Part shown: positions 1 to 14,855 of the stretch, one piece after another | How positions within the stretch are numbered: position 1 is the first letter of the stretch | Layout: the number at the start of each line of letters is the position of its first letter | DNA from: Nymphaea colorata | Taxonomy: Eukaryota; Streptophyta; Magnoliopsida; Nymphaeales; Nymphaeaceae | Assembly (NCBI RefSeq): GCF_008831285.2 | Contig: NC_045142.1 | Span: forward strand, 14,015,354 to 14,079,353 | Length of the DNA: 64,000 nt | Reading direction: 5' to 3' | Translations under genes and position numbers: made by a program | The notes under the pieces: model-generated | What the model saw: the letters and a program-made list of their open reading frames with translations, nothing else | What the model was told of the DNA's origin: nothing | The model's database searches: none

Positions 1-743
1 AAATGCAAGGGATCAAACTAATGTTCAGATCCCATTTGTATCCACGTAAACTTGTGATTGCAATCAATGAAATCATTCATTATAGATGCAATAACAAGTG
101 GAACACATCATATTTAGTGTGATTGAGCAAATGAATAGCCTGAATGTCATTAAATTTCATTTAAACATGTGATTTCAATCCACTAAATCATTTAATATGT
201 TTTAAAAAAATGTTATACACAATTAATTTAATATGTGTGATCAAATCAAGCAGTTAAATCAGACTCGTATTGAGGGAACTATGCGATTTCAATCCATTAA
301 ATCGTTCGTCATAGATGTAACATGAAGTTAAACTCATTAGATTGGATACAAGGCATCGAACAAAAGCATTGGTCCATTTTGTATCCATATAAATTAGTGA
401 TTTTAGTCTTTTAAACCATTCATTGCAGACTTTATAACAAACGAAACATATTAAATTAACCACAAGAGATCATATGAATGAGTTGAATGTCATTCCTTTT
501 CATACAAACTTGTGATTTCAGTCCTCTAAATCATTCAATGTGAATGCATCAACAGGTTAACCACATTCAATTAAATATGTGTGATCAAATGATTCAATTA
601 AATCTCTCGGGCATTGATACGAACTTATGATTTAAATCTCTTAATCAATAATTTGATATATAACTACATGTTCAACTCATTTGATTAACTGCAAGGGATC
701 AAACTAATGCGTAGATTACATTTGTATCCACGTGAACTTGTGA

Positions 744-1811
744 TTATATATCTAATGATTGATTTAAGAGATTTAAATCATAAGTTCGTATCAATGCCCG
801 AGAGGTTTAATTCATTCATTTGATCACACATATTTAATTGAATGTGGTTAACTTGTTGATGCATCCACATTGAATGATTTGTCGATTGTAATCACAAGTT
901 TAAAAGAAAATTAATGAGATTCAAGTGATTGATTTGCTCATCGATATTTAATCTAATGTGTCTCACTTGTTATTACATCTATAATGAATGATTTAGTTGA
1001 TTCAAATCACAAGTTAATGTGTATATAAGTGGGATCTATGCATTAGACTAAATCAGTCAATGTGAATTTAACAATAAGTTAACCACTTTCAATTAAATAT
1101 GTGTGATCCAATGAATCAACTCATTAGATATGTAAGTACAAGTTCAACTCATTGGATTAACTGCAATGGATCAAACTAATACTTAGATCCCATTTGTATC
1201 TATATGAACTTCTGATCGCAATCATTTAAATTATTCATTTTAGATGTAATAACAAGTGAAACACATTATATTTATTGTGATTGCGCAATTGAATACCATT
1301 CATTTTCCTTTAAAATTGTGATTTCAATGTACTAAATCATTCAATATGGATTAACAGCATCTTATCCACATTCAATTTAATGTGCATGATCAAATGAATC
1401 AACAAAATTCCATTATTAGTGATACAAACTTGGGATTTCTTTCCCACAGATCATTCACTATTGATGTAACAACAAGTTCAAGTGATTGGATTAACTACAA
1501 GGGATCGAACTAATGCATAGGTCCCACTTATATACATATGAACTTGTGATTTGAATCAACTAAATCATTCATTATACATGTAATAACAAGTGAGACACAT
1601 TAGATTAAATATCGATGAGCAAATCAATACCTTGAATCTCATTAATTTTCTTTAAACTTGTGAGTACAATCGACAAATCATTCAATGTGAATGCATCAAC
1701 AAGTTAACCACATTCAATTAAATTTGTGTGACCAAATGAATGAATTAAATCTCTCGGGCATTGATACGAACTTATGATTTAAATCTCTTAGATCAATCAT
1801 TAGATATATAA
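744..1811. repeat. Inverted-repeat dyad 1 of the satellite unit
   Basis: Block 744-1046 is the near-perfect reverse complement of 1510-1811, with a spacer of 463 bp. Arm edges are sharp: the inverted block begins at ttatatatct and ends at gcattag. Outside it the monomers resume in direct orientation in mid-monomer. Confidence 0.9.
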
Positions 1812-2087
1812 CTACATGTTCAACTCATTTGATTAACTGCAAGGGATCAAACTAATGTGCAGATCCCATTTGTATCTACGTGAACTTGTGATTGCAATCA
1901 TTTAAATCATTCATTATAGATGCAATAACAAGTGGAACACATCATATTTGGTGTGATTGAGCAAATGAATAACCTGAATGTCATGCAATTTCATTTAAAC
2001 ATGTGATTTCAATCCAATAAATCATTTAATATGTATTAAAAAAATGTTATACACATTTAATTTAATATGTGTGATCAAATCAAGCAC

Positions 2088-4356
2088 TTAAATGCGACTC
2101 GTATTGAGGGAACTATGCAATTTCAATCCCTTAAATCGTTCGTCATAGATGTAACATGAAGTTAAACTCATTAGATTGGATACAAGGGATCGAACAAAAG
2201 CATTGGTCCATTTTGTATCCATATAAACTAGTGATTTTACTATTTTAAACCACTCATTGCAGACTTTATAACAAACGAAACATATTAGATTAACCACAAG
2301 AGATCATATGAATGAGTTGAATGTCATTCATTTTCATACAAACTTGTGATTTCAGTCCTCTAAATCATTCAATGTTAATGCATCGACAACATAACCACGT
2401 TCAATTAAATATGTGATCAAATGAATGAATTAAATCTCTCGGGCATTGATACGAACTTATGATTTAAATCTCTTAGATCAATCATTAGATATATAACTAC
2501 ATGTTCAACTCATTTGATTAACTGCAAAGGATCAAACTAATGTGCAGATCCCATTTGTATCCACGTGAACTTGTGATTGCAATCATTTAAATCATTCATT
2601 ATAGATGCAATAACAAGTGGAACACATCATATTTGGTGTGATTGAGCAAATGAATAACCTGAATGTCATGCAATTTCATTTAAACATGTGATTTCAATCC
2701 AATAAATCATTTAATATGTATTAAAAAAATGTTATACACATTTAATTTAATATGTGTGATCAAATCAAGCACTTAAATGCGACTCGTATTGAGGGAACTA
2801 TGCAATTTCAATCCCTTAAATCGTTCGTCATAGATGTAACATGAAGTTAAACTCATTAGATTGGATACAAGGGATCGAACAAAAGCATTGGTCCATTTTG
2901 TATCCATATAAACTAGTGATTTTACTATTTTAAACCACTCATTGCAGACTTTATAACAAACGAAACATATTAGATTAACCACAAGAGATCATATGAATGA
3001 GTTGAATGTCATTCATTTTCATACAAACTTGTGATTTCAGTCCTCTAAATCATTCAATGTTAATGCATCGACAACATAGCCACGTTCAATTAAATATGTG
3101 ATCAAATGAATGAATTAAATCTCTCGGGCATTGATACGAACTTATGATTTAAATCTCTTAGATCAATCATTAGATATATAACTACATGTTCAACTCATTT
3201 GATTAACTGCAAAGGATCAAACTAATGTGCAGATCCCATTTGTATCCACGTGAACTTGTGATTGCAATCATTTAAATCATTCATTATAGATGCAATAACA
3301 AGTGGAACACATCATATTTAGTGTGATTGAGCAAATGAATAACCTGAATGTCATTCAATTTCATTTAAACATGTGATTTCAATCCAATAAATCATTTAAT
3401 ATGTATTAAAAAAATGTTATACACATTTCATTTAATATGTGTGATCAAATCAAGCACTTAAATGCGACTCTCGTATTGAGGGAACTATGCAATTTCAATC
3501 CCTTAAATCGTTCGTCATAGATGTAACATGAAGTTAAACTCATTAGATAGGATACAATGGATCGAACAAAAGCATTGGTCCATTTTGTATGCATATAAAC
3601 TAGTGATTTTAGTCTTTTAAACCATTCATTGCAGACTTTATAACAAACGAAACATATTAGATTAACCACAGGAGATCACATGAATGAGTTGAATGTCATT
3701 CATTTTCATGCAAACTTGTGATTTCAGTCCTCTAAATCATTCAATGTTAATGCGTCAACAAGTTAACCACATTCAATTAAGTATGTGTGATCAAATGAAT
3801 CAATTAAATCTCTCGGGCATTGATACGAACTTATGATTTAAATCTCTTAGATCAATCATTAGATATATAACTACATGTTCATCTCATTTGATTAAATGCA
3901 AGGGATCAAACTAATGTTCAGACCCCATTTGTATCCACGTAAACTTGTGATTGCAATCAATGAAATCATTCATTATAGATGCAATAACAAGTGGAACACA
4001 TCATATTTAGTGTGATTGAGCAAATGAATAGCCTGAATGTCATTCAATTTCATTTAAACATGTGATTTCAATCCACTAAATCATTTAATATGTTTTAAAA
4101 AAATGTTATACACATTTAATTTAATATGTGTGATCAAATCAAGCAGTTAAATCAGACTCGTATTGAGGGAACTATGCGATTTCAATCCATTAAATCGTTC
4201 GTCATAGATGTAACATGAAGTTAAACTCATTAGATTGGATACAAGGCATCGAACAAAAGCATTGGTCCATTTTGTATCCATATAAATTAGTGATTTTAGT
4301 CTTTTAAACCATTCATTGCAGACTTTATAACAAACGAAACATATTAAATTAACCAC
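2088..4356. repeat. Short-period satellite tract (6-monomer variant)
   Basis: The same monomer landmarks recur at 2088, 2773, 3445 and 4147, spaced 685, 672 and 702 bp. These units are about six monomers long and lack the inverted block found in the 1.84-kb units. They look like a local amplification of one part of the long unit. Confidence 0.85.
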
Positions 4357-4700
4357 AAGAGATCATATGAATGAGTTGAATGTTATTCCTTTTCATACAA
4401 ACTTGTGATTTCAGTCCTCTAAATCATTCAATGTGAATGCATCAACAGGTTAACCACATTCAATTAAATATGTGTGATCAAATCAAGCTGTTAAATCAGA
4501 CTCGTATTGAGGGAACTATGCGATTTCAATCCATTAAATCGTTCGTCATAGATGTAACATGAAGTTAAACTCATTAGATTGGATACAAGGCATCGAACAA
4601 AAGCATTGGTCCATTTTGTATCCATATAAATTAGTGATTTTAGTCTTTTAAACCATTCATTGCAGACTTTATAACAAACGAAACATATTAAATTAACCAC
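4356..4700. repeat. 344-bp (3-monomer) satellite duplication
   Basis: The landmark at 4147 recurs at 4491, only 344 bp on. The intervening F-type monomer runs directly into a C-type monomer (gtgatcaaatcaagctg), skipping the usual order. This is a three-monomer duplication, most simply explained by unequal exchange. Confidence 0.8.
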
Positions 4701-4981
4701 AAGAGATCATATAAATGAGTTGAATGTGATTCCTTTTCATACAAACTTGTGATTTCAGTCCTCTAAATCATTCAATGTGAATGTATCAACAGGTTAACCA
4801 CATTCAATTAAATATGTGTGATCAAATGATTCAATTAAATCTCTCGGGCATTGATACGAACTTATGATTTAAATCTCTTAGATCAATAATTAGATATATA
4901 ACTACATGTTCAACTCATTTGATTAACTGCAAGGGATCGAACTAACGCGTAGATCACATTTGTATCCACGTGAACTTGTGA

Positions 4982-6049
4982 TTATATATCTAATGATTGA
5001 TTTAAGAGATTTAAATCATAAGTTTGTATCAATGCCCGAGAGGTTTAATTCATTCATTTGATCACACATATTTAATTGAATGTGGTTAACTTGTTGATGC
5101 ATCCACATTGAATGATTTGTCGATTGTAATCACAAGTTTAAAAGAAAATTAATGAGATTCAAGTGATTGATTTGCTCATCGATATTTAATCTAATGTGTC
5201 TCACTTGTTATTACATTTATAATGAATGATTTAGTTGATTCAAATCAAAAGTTCATATGTATATAAGTGGGATCTATGCATTAGACTAAATCAGTCAATG
5301 TGAATTTAACAATAAGTTAACCACTTTCAATTAAATATGTGTGATCCAATGAATCAACTCATTAGATATGTAACTACAAGTTCAACTCATTGGATTAACT
5401 GCAATGGATCAAACAAATACTTAGATCCCATTTGTATCTATATGAACTTCTGATCGCAATCATTTAAATTATTCATTTTAGATGTAATAACAAGTGAAAC
5501 ACATTATATTTATTGTGATTGCGCAATTGAATACCATTCATTTTCCTTTAAAATTGTGATTTCAATGTACTAAATCATTCAATATGGATTAACAGCATCT
5601 TATCCACATTCAATTTAATGTGCATGATCAAATGAATCAACAAAATTCCACTATTAGTGATACAAACTTGGGATTTCTTTCTCACAGATCATTCACTATT
5701 GATGTAACAACAAGTTCAAGTGATTGGATTAACTACAAGGGATCGAACTAATGCATAGGTCCCACTTATATACATATGAACTTGTGATTTGAATCAACTA
5801 AATCATTCATTATACATGTAATAACAAGTGAGACACATTAGATTAAATATCGATGAGCAAATCAATACATTGAATCTCATTAATTTTCTTTAAACTTGTG
5901 AGTACAATCGACAAATCATTCAATGTGAATGCATCAACAAGTTAACCACATTCAATTAAATTTGTGTGATCAAATGAATGAATTAAATCTCTCGGGCATT
6001 GATACGAACTTATGATTTAAATCTCTTAGATCAATCATTAGATATATAA
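4982..6049. repeat. Inverted-repeat dyad 2 of the satellite unit
   Basis: Arms 4982-5284 (inverted) and 5748-6049 (direct), spacer about 463 bp. Same edges as dyad 1. Confidence 0.9.
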
Positions 6050-7979
6050 CTACATGTTCAACTCATTTGATTAACTGCAAGGGATCAAACTAATGTGCAG
6101 ATCCCATTTGTATCTACGTGAACTTGTGATTGCAATCATTTAAATCATTCATTATAGAACAAGTGGAACACATCATATTTGGTGTGATTGAGCAAATGAA
6201 TAACCTGAATGTCATGCAATTTCATTTAAACATGTGATTTCAATCCAATAAATCATTTAATATGTATTAAAAAAATGTTATACACATTTAATTTAATATG
6301 TGTGATCAAATCAAACACTTAAATGCGACTCCTATTGAGGGAACTATGCAATTTCAATCCCTTAAATTGTTCGTCATAGATGTAACATGAAGTTAAACTC
6401 ATTAGATTGGATACAAGGGATCGAACAAAAGCATTGGTCCATTTTGTATCCATATAAACTAGTGATTTTACTATTTTAAACCATTCATTGCAGACTTTAT
6501 AACAAACGAAACATATTAGATTAACCACAAGAGATCATATGAATGAGTTGAATGTCATTCATTTTCATACAAACTTGTGATTTCAGTCCTCTAAATCATT
6601 CAATGTTAATGCATCGACAACATAACCACGTTCAATTAAATATGTGATCAAATGAATGAATTAAATCTCTCGGGCATTGATACGAACTTATGATTTAAAT
6701 CTCTTAGATCAATCATTAGATATATAACTACATGTTCAACTCATTTGATTAACTGCAAGGGATCAAACTAATGTGCAGATCTCATTTGTATCCACGTGAA
6801 CTTCTGATTGCAATCATTTAAATCATTCATTATAGATGCAATAACAAGTGGAACACATCATATTTAGTGTGATTGAGCAAATGAATAACTTGAATGTCAT
6901 TCAATTTCATTTAAACATGTGATTTCAATCATTTAAATCATTTAATATGTATTAAAAAAATGTTATACACATTTAATTTAATATGTGTGATCAAATCAAG
7001 CACTTAAATGCGACTCTCGTATTGAGGGAACTATGCAATTTCAATCCCTTAAATCGTTCGTCATAGATGTAACATGAAGTTAAACTCATTAGATAGGATA
7101 CAATAGATCGAACAAAAGCATTGGTCCATTTTGTATGCATATAAACTAGTGATTTTAGTCTTTTAAACCATTCATTGCAGACTTTATAACAAACGAAACA
7201 TATTAGATTAACCACAGGAGATCACATGAATGAGTTGAATGTCATTCATTTTCATGCAAACTTGTGATTTCAGTCCTCTAAATCATTCAATGTTAATGCA
7301 TCAACAAGTTAACCACATTCAATTAAGTATGTGTGATCAAATGAATCAATTAAATCTCTCGGGCATTGATACGAACTTATGATTTAAATCTCTTAGATCA
7401 ATCATTAGATATATAACTACATGTTCAACTCATTTGATTAACTGCAAAGGATCAAACTAATGTGCAGATCCCATTTGTATCTACATAAACTTGTGATTGC
7501 AATCATTTAAATCATTCATTATAGATGCAATAACAAGTGGAACACATCATATTTAGTGTGATTGAGCAAATGAATAACTTGAATGTCATGCAATTTCATT
7601 TAAACATATGATTTCAATCCAATAAATCATTTAATATGTATTAAAAAAATGTTATACACATTTAATTTAATATGTGTGATCAAATCAAGCACTTAAATGC
7701 GACTCGTATTGAGGGAACTATGCAATTTCAATCCGTTAAATCGTTCGTCATAGATGTAACATGAAGTTAAACTCATTAGATTGGATACAATGGATCGAAC
7801 AAAAGCATTGGTCCATTTTGTATGCATATAAACTAGTGATTTTAGTCTTTTAAACCATTCATTGCAGACTTTATAACAAACGAAACATATTAGATTAACA
7901 ACAGGAGATCACATGAATGAGTTGAATGTCATTCATTTTCATGCAAACTTGTGATTTCAGTCCTCTAAATCATTCAATG

Positions 7980-8640
7980 TCGATTGTAATCACAAGTTAA
8001 AAGAAATTATGAGATTCAGTGATTGATTTGCTCATCGATATTTAATCTAATGTGTTCACTTTATTATCTATAATGAATGATTAGTTGATTCAAATCACAA
8101 GTTCATATGTATATAAGTGGGATCTATGCATTAGACTAAATCAGTCAATGTGAATGTAACAATAAGTTAACACTTTCAATTAAATATGTGTGATCCAATG
8201 AATCAACTCATTAGATATGTAACTACAAGTTCAACTCATTGGATTAACTGCAATGGATCAAACTAATACTTAGATCCATTGTATCTATATGAACTTCTGA
8301 TCGCAATCATTTAAATTATTCATTTAGATGTAATAACAAGTGAAACACATTATATTTATTGTGATTGGCAATTGAATCCATTCATTTTCCTTTAAAATTG
8401 TGATTTCAATGTACTAAATCATTCAATATGGATTAACAACGTCTTATCCACATTCAATTTTAATGTCTGTCAACAACAAGTTAACCACATTCAATTAAGT
8501 ATGTGATGATCCAAATGAATTCAAATTAAATCATCATTATCGGGCATTGATAACGAACTTATGATTATAAAAATCTCTTTAGATCCAATTCATTAGATAT
8601 ATAACTACATGTTCAACTCATTTGATTAACTGCAAGGGAT
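7980..8640. repeat. Scrambled satellite unit with partial dyad arms and many indels
   Basis: A direct monomer jumps at 7979/7980 into the interior of the inverted arm, which then runs to 8134. At about 8465 the spacer jumps into the outer half of the direct arm, so the two retained arm pieces do not pair with each other. From 8480 to 8600 there are dense one- and two-base insertions relative to all other units (for example gtgatgatccaaatgaattc against gtgtgatcaaatgaatc). From 7990 to 9330 single-base losses are frequent. This resembles uncorrected long-read sequence, so part of the rearrangement may be artefact. Confidence 0.7.
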
Positions 8641-9361
8641 CAAACTAATGTTCAGATCCCATTTGTATCCACGTAACTTGTGATTGAATCAATAAATCAT
8701 TCATTATAGATGCAATAACAAGTGGAACACATCATATTTAGTGTGATTGAGCAAATGAATAACCTGAATGTCATTCAATTTCATTTAAACATGTGATTTC
8801 AATCCACTAAATCATTTAATATGTATTAAAAAAATGTTATACACATTAATTTAATATGTGTGATCAAATCAAGCATTAAATCGACTCGTATTGAGGGAAC
8901 TATGCGATTTCAATCCCTTAAATCGTTCGTCATAGATGTAACATGAAGTTAAACTCATTAGATTGGATACAAGGATCGAACAAAAGCATTGGTCCATTTT
9001 GTATCCATATAAATTAGTGATTTTAGTCTTTTAAACCATTCATTGCAGACTTTATAACAAACGAAACATATTAATTAACCACAAGAGATCATATGAATGA
9101 GTTGAATGTCATTCCTTTTCATACAAACTTGTGATTTCAGTCCTCTAAATCATTCAATGTGAATGCAACAACAGGTTAACCACATTCAATTAAATATGTG
9201 TGATCAAATGAATCAATTAAATCTCTCGGGCATTGATACGAACTTATGATTTAAATCTCTTAGATCAATATTAGATATATAACTACATGTTCAACTCATT
9301 TGATTAACTGCAAGGATCGAACTAATGCGTAGATCACATTTGTATCCACGTGAACTTGTGA

Positions 9362-10429
9362 TTATATATCTAATGATTGATTTAAGAGATTTAAATCATA
9401 AGTTCGTATCAATGCCCGAGAGGTTTAATTCATTCATTTGATCACACATATTTAATTGAATGTGGTTAACTTGTTGATGCATTCACATTGAATGATTTGT
9501 CGATTGTAATCACAAGTTTAAAAGAAAATTAATGAGATTCAAGTGATTGATTTGCTCATCGATATTTAATCTAATGTGTCTCACTTGTTATTACATCTAT
9601 AATGAATGATTTAGTTGATTCAAATCACAAGTTCATATGTATATAAGTGGGATCTATGCATTAGACTAAATCAGTCAATGTGAATGTAACAATAAGTTAA
9701 CCACTTTCAATTAAATATGTGTGATCCAATGAATCAACTCATTAGATATGTAACTACAAGTTCAACTCATTGGATTAACTGCAATGGATCAAACTAATAC
9801 TTAGATCCCATTTGTATCTATATGAACTTCTGATCGCAATCATTTAAATTATTCATTTTAGATGTAATAACAAGTGAAACACATTATATTTATTGTGATT
9901 GCGCAATTGAATACCATTCATTTTCCTTTAAAATTGTGATTTCAATGTACTAAATCATTCAATATGGATTAACAACGTCTTATCCACATTCAATTTAATG
10001 TGCATGATCAAATGAATCAACAAAATTCCACTATTAGTGATACAAACTTGGGATTTCTTTCCCACAGATCATTCACTATTGATGTAACAACAAGTTCAAG
10101 TGATTGGATTAACTACAAGGGATCGAACTAATGCATAGGTCCCACTTATATACATATGAACTTGTGATTTGAATCAACTAAATCATTCATTATAGATGTA
10201 ATAACAAGTGAGACACATTAGATTAAATATCGATGAGCAAATCAATACCTTGAATCTCATTAATTTTCTTTAAACTTGTGAGTACAATCGACAAATCATT
10301 CAATGTGAATGCATCAACAAGTTAACCACATTCAATTAAATATGTGTGATCAAATGAATGAATTAAATCTCTCGGGCATTGATACGAACTTATGATTTAA
10401 ATCTCTTAGATCAATCATTAGATATATAA
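9362..10429. repeat. Inverted-repeat dyad 4 of the satellite unit
   Basis: Arms 9362-9664 (inverted) and 10128-10429 (direct), with a 463-bp spacer. Both junctions lie at the same monomer positions as in the other units. Confidence 0.9.
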
Positions 10430-11193
10430 CTACATGTTCAACTCATTTGATTAACTGCAAGGGATCAAACTAATGTGCAGATCCCATTTGTATCCACGTG
10501 AACTTGTGATTGCAATCATTTAAATCATTCATTATAGATGCAATAACAAGTGGAACACATCATATTTAGTGTGATTGAGCAAATGAATAACCTGAATGTC
10601 ATGCAATTTCATTTAAACATGTGATTTCAATCCACTAAATCATTTAATATGTATTAAAAAAATGTTATACACATTTAATTTAATATGTGTGATCAAATCA
10701 AGCACTTAAATCCGACTCGTATTGAGGGAACTATGCGATTTCAATCCCTTAAATCGTTCGTCATAGATGTAACATGAAGTTAAACTCATTAGATTGGATA
10801 CAAGGGATCGAACAAAAGCATTGGTCCATTTTGTATCCATATAAACTAGTGATTTTAGTCTTTTAAACCATTCATTGCAGACTTTATAACAAACGAAACA
10901 TATTAGATTAACCACAAGAGATCATATGAATGAGTTGAATGTCATTCATTTTCATACAAACTTGTGATTTCAGTCCTCTAAATCATTCAATGTGAATGCA
11001 TCGACAACATAACCACGTTCAATTAAATATGTGATCAAATGAATGAATTAAATCTCTCGGGCATTGATACGAACTTATGATTTAAATCTCTTAGATCAAT
11101 CATTAGATATATAACTACATGTTCAACTCATTTGATTAACTGCAAGGGATCAAACTAATGTGCAGATCCATTTGTATCTACGTGAACTTGTGA

Positions 11194-12258
11194 TTATATA
11201 TCTAATGATTGATTTAAGAGATTTAAATCATAAGTTCGTATCAATGCCCGAGAGGTTTAATTCATTCATTTGATCGCACATATTTAATTGAATGTGGTTA
11301 ACTTGTTGATGCATTCACATTGAATGATTTGTCGATTGTAATCACAAGTTTAAAAGAAAATTAATGAGATTCAAGTGATTGATTTGCTCATCGATATTTA
11401 ATCTAATGTGTCTCACTTGTTATTACATCTATAATGAATGATTTAGTTGATTCAAATCACAAGTTCATATGTATATAAGTGGGATCTATGCATTAGACTA
11501 AATCAGTCAATGTGAATGTAACAATAAGTTAACCACTTTCAATTAAATATGTGTGATCCAATGAATCAACTCATTAGATATGTAACTACAAGTTCAACTC
11601 ATTGATTAACTGCAATGGATCAAACTAATACTTAGATCCCATTTGTATCTATATGAACTTCTGATCGCAATCATTTAAATTATTCATTTTAGATGTAATA
11701 ACAAGTGAAACACATTATATTTATTGTGATTGCGCAATTGAATCCCATTCATTTTCCTTTAAAATTGTGATTTCAATGTACTAAATCATTCAATATGGAT
11801 TAACAACGTCTTATCCACATTCAATTTAATGTGCATGATCAAATGAATCAACAAAATTCCACTATTAGTGATACAAACTTGGGATTTCTTTCCCACAGAT
11901 CATTCACTATTGATGTAACAACAAGTTCAAGTGATTGGATTAACTACAAGGGATCGAACTAATGCATAGGTCCCACTTATATACATATGAACTTGTGATT
12001 TGAATCAACTAAATCATTCATTATAGATGTAATAACAAGTGAGACACATTAGATTAAATATCGATGAGCAAATCAATACCTTGAATCTCATTAATTTTCT
12101 TTAAACTTGTGAGTACAATCGACAAATCATTCAATGTGAATGCATCACAAGTTAACCACATTCAATTAAATATGTGTGATCAAATGAATGAATTAAATCT
12201 TCGGGCATTGATACGAACTTATGATTTAAATCTCTTAGATCAATCATTAGATATATAA
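11194..12258. repeat. Inverted-repeat dyad 5 of the satellite unit
   Basis: Arms 11194-11496 (inverted) and 11959-12258 (direct). It lies 1832 bp after the previous dyad. Confidence 0.9.
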
Positions 12259-13023
12259 CTACATGTTCAACTCATTTGATTAACTGCAAGGGATCAAACT
12301 AATGTGCAGATCCCATTTGTATCCACGTGAACTTGTGATTGCAATCATTTAAATCATTCATTATAGATGCAATAACAAGTGGAACACATCATATTTAGTG
12401 TGATTGAGCAAATGAATAACCTGAATGTCATTCAATTTCATTTAAACATGTGATTTCAATCCACTAAATCATTTAATATGTATTAAAAAAATGTTATACA
12501 CATTTAATTTAATATGTGTGATCAAATCAAGCACTTAAATCCGACTCGTATTGAGGGAACTATGCGATTTCAATCCCTTAAATCGTTCGTCATAGATGTA
12601 ACATGAAGTTAAACTCATTAGATTGGATACAAGGGATCGAACAAAAGCATTGGTCCATTTTGTATCCATATAAACTAGTGATTTTAGTCTTTTAAACCAT
12701 TCATTGCAGACTTTATAACAAACGAAACATATTAGATTAACCACAAGAGATCATATGAATGAGTTGAATGTCATTCATTTTCATACAAACTTGTGATTTC
12801 AGTCCTCTAAATCATTCAATGTGAATGCATCGACACAGTAACCACGTTCAATTAAATATGTGATCAAATGAATGAATTAAATCTCTCGGGCATTGATACG
12901 AACTTATGATTTAAATCTCTTAGATCAATCATTAGATATATAACTACATGTTCAACTCATTTGATTAACTGCAAGGGATCGAACTAATGCGTAGATCACA
13001 TTTGTATCCACGTGAACTTGTGA

Positions 13024-14088
13024 TTATATATCTAATGATTGATTTAAGAGATTTAAATCATAAGTTCGTATCAATGCCCGAGAGGTTTAATTCATTCATT
13101 TGATCACACATATTTAATTGAATGTGGTTAACTTGTTGATGCATTCACATTGAATGATTTGTCGATTGTAATCACAAGTTTAAAAGAAAATTAATGAGAT
13201 TCAAGTGATTGATTTGCTCATCGATATTTAATCTAATGTGTCTCACTTGTTATTACATCTATAATGAATGATTTAGTTGATTCAAATCACAAGTTCATAT
13301 GTATATAAGTGGGATCTATGCATTAGACTAAATCAGTCAATGTGAATGTAACAATAAGTTAACCACTTTCAATTAAATATGTGTGATCCAATGAATCAAC
13401 TCATTAGATATGTAACTACAAGTTCAACTCATTGGATTAACTGCAATGGATCAAACTAATACTTAGATCCCATTTGTATCTATATGAACTTCTGATCGCA
13501 ATCATTTAAATTATTCATTTTAGATGTAATAACAAGTGAAACACATTATATTTATTGTGATTGCGCAATTGAATCCCATTCATTTTCCTTTAAAATTGTG
13601 ATTTCAATGTACTAAATCATTCAATATGGATTAACAACGTCTTATCCACATTCAATTTAATGTGCATGATCAAATGAATCAACAAAATTCCACTATTAGT
13701 GATACAAACTTGGGATTTCTTTCCCACAGATCATTCACTATTGATGTAACAACAAGTTCAATGATTGGATTAACTACAAGGGATCGAACTAATGCATAGG
13801 TCCCACTTATATACATATGAACTTGTGATTTGAATCAACTAAATCATTCATTATAGATGTAATAACAAGTGAGACACATTAGATTAAATATCGATGAGCA
13901 AATCAATCCTTGAATCTCATTAATTTTCTTTAAACTTGTGATACAATCGACAAATCATTCAATGTGAATGCATCAACAAGTTAACCACATTCAATTAAAT
14001 ATGTGTGATCAAATGAATGAATTAAATCTCTCGGGCATTGATACGAACTTATGATTTAAATCTCTTAGATCAATCATTAGATATATAA
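13024..14088. repeat. Inverted-repeat dyad 6 of the satellite unit
   Basis: Arms 13024-13326 (inverted) and 13789-14088 (direct). It lies 1830 bp after dyad 5. Confidence 0.9.
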
Positions 14089-14855
14089 CTACATGTTCAA
14101 CTCATTTGATTAACTGCAAGGGATCAAACTAATGTGCAGATCCCATTTGTATCCACGTGAACTTGTGATTGCAATCATTTAAATCATTCATTATAGATGC
14201 AATAACAAGTGGAACACATCATATTTAGTGTGATTGAGCAAATGAATAACCTGAATGTCATTCAATTTCATTTAAACATGTGATTTCAATCCACTAAATC
14301 ATTTAATATGTATTAAAAAAATGTTATACACATTTAATTTAATATGTGTGATCAAATCAAGCACTTAAATCCGACTCGTATTGAGGGAACTATGCGATTT
14401 CAATCCCTTAAATCGTTCGTCATAGATGTAACATGAAGTTAAACTCATTAGATTGGATACAAGGGATCGAACAAAAGCATTGGTCCATTTTGTATCCATA
14501 TAAACTAGTGATTTTAGTCTTTTAAACCATTCATTGCAGACTTTATAACAAACGAAACATATTAGATTAACCACAAGAGATCATATGAATGAGTTGAATG
14601 TCATTCATTTTCATACAAACTTGTGATTTCAGTCCTCTAAATCATTCAATGTGAATGCATCAACAGGTTAACCACATTCAATTAAATATGTGTGATCAAA
14701 TGAATCAATTAAATCTCTCGGGCATTGATACGAACTTATGATTTAAATCTCTTAGATCAATCATTAGATATATAACTACATGTTCAACTCATTTGATTAA
14801 CTGCAAGGGATCGAACTAATGCGTAGATCACATTTGTATCCACGTGAACTTGTGA

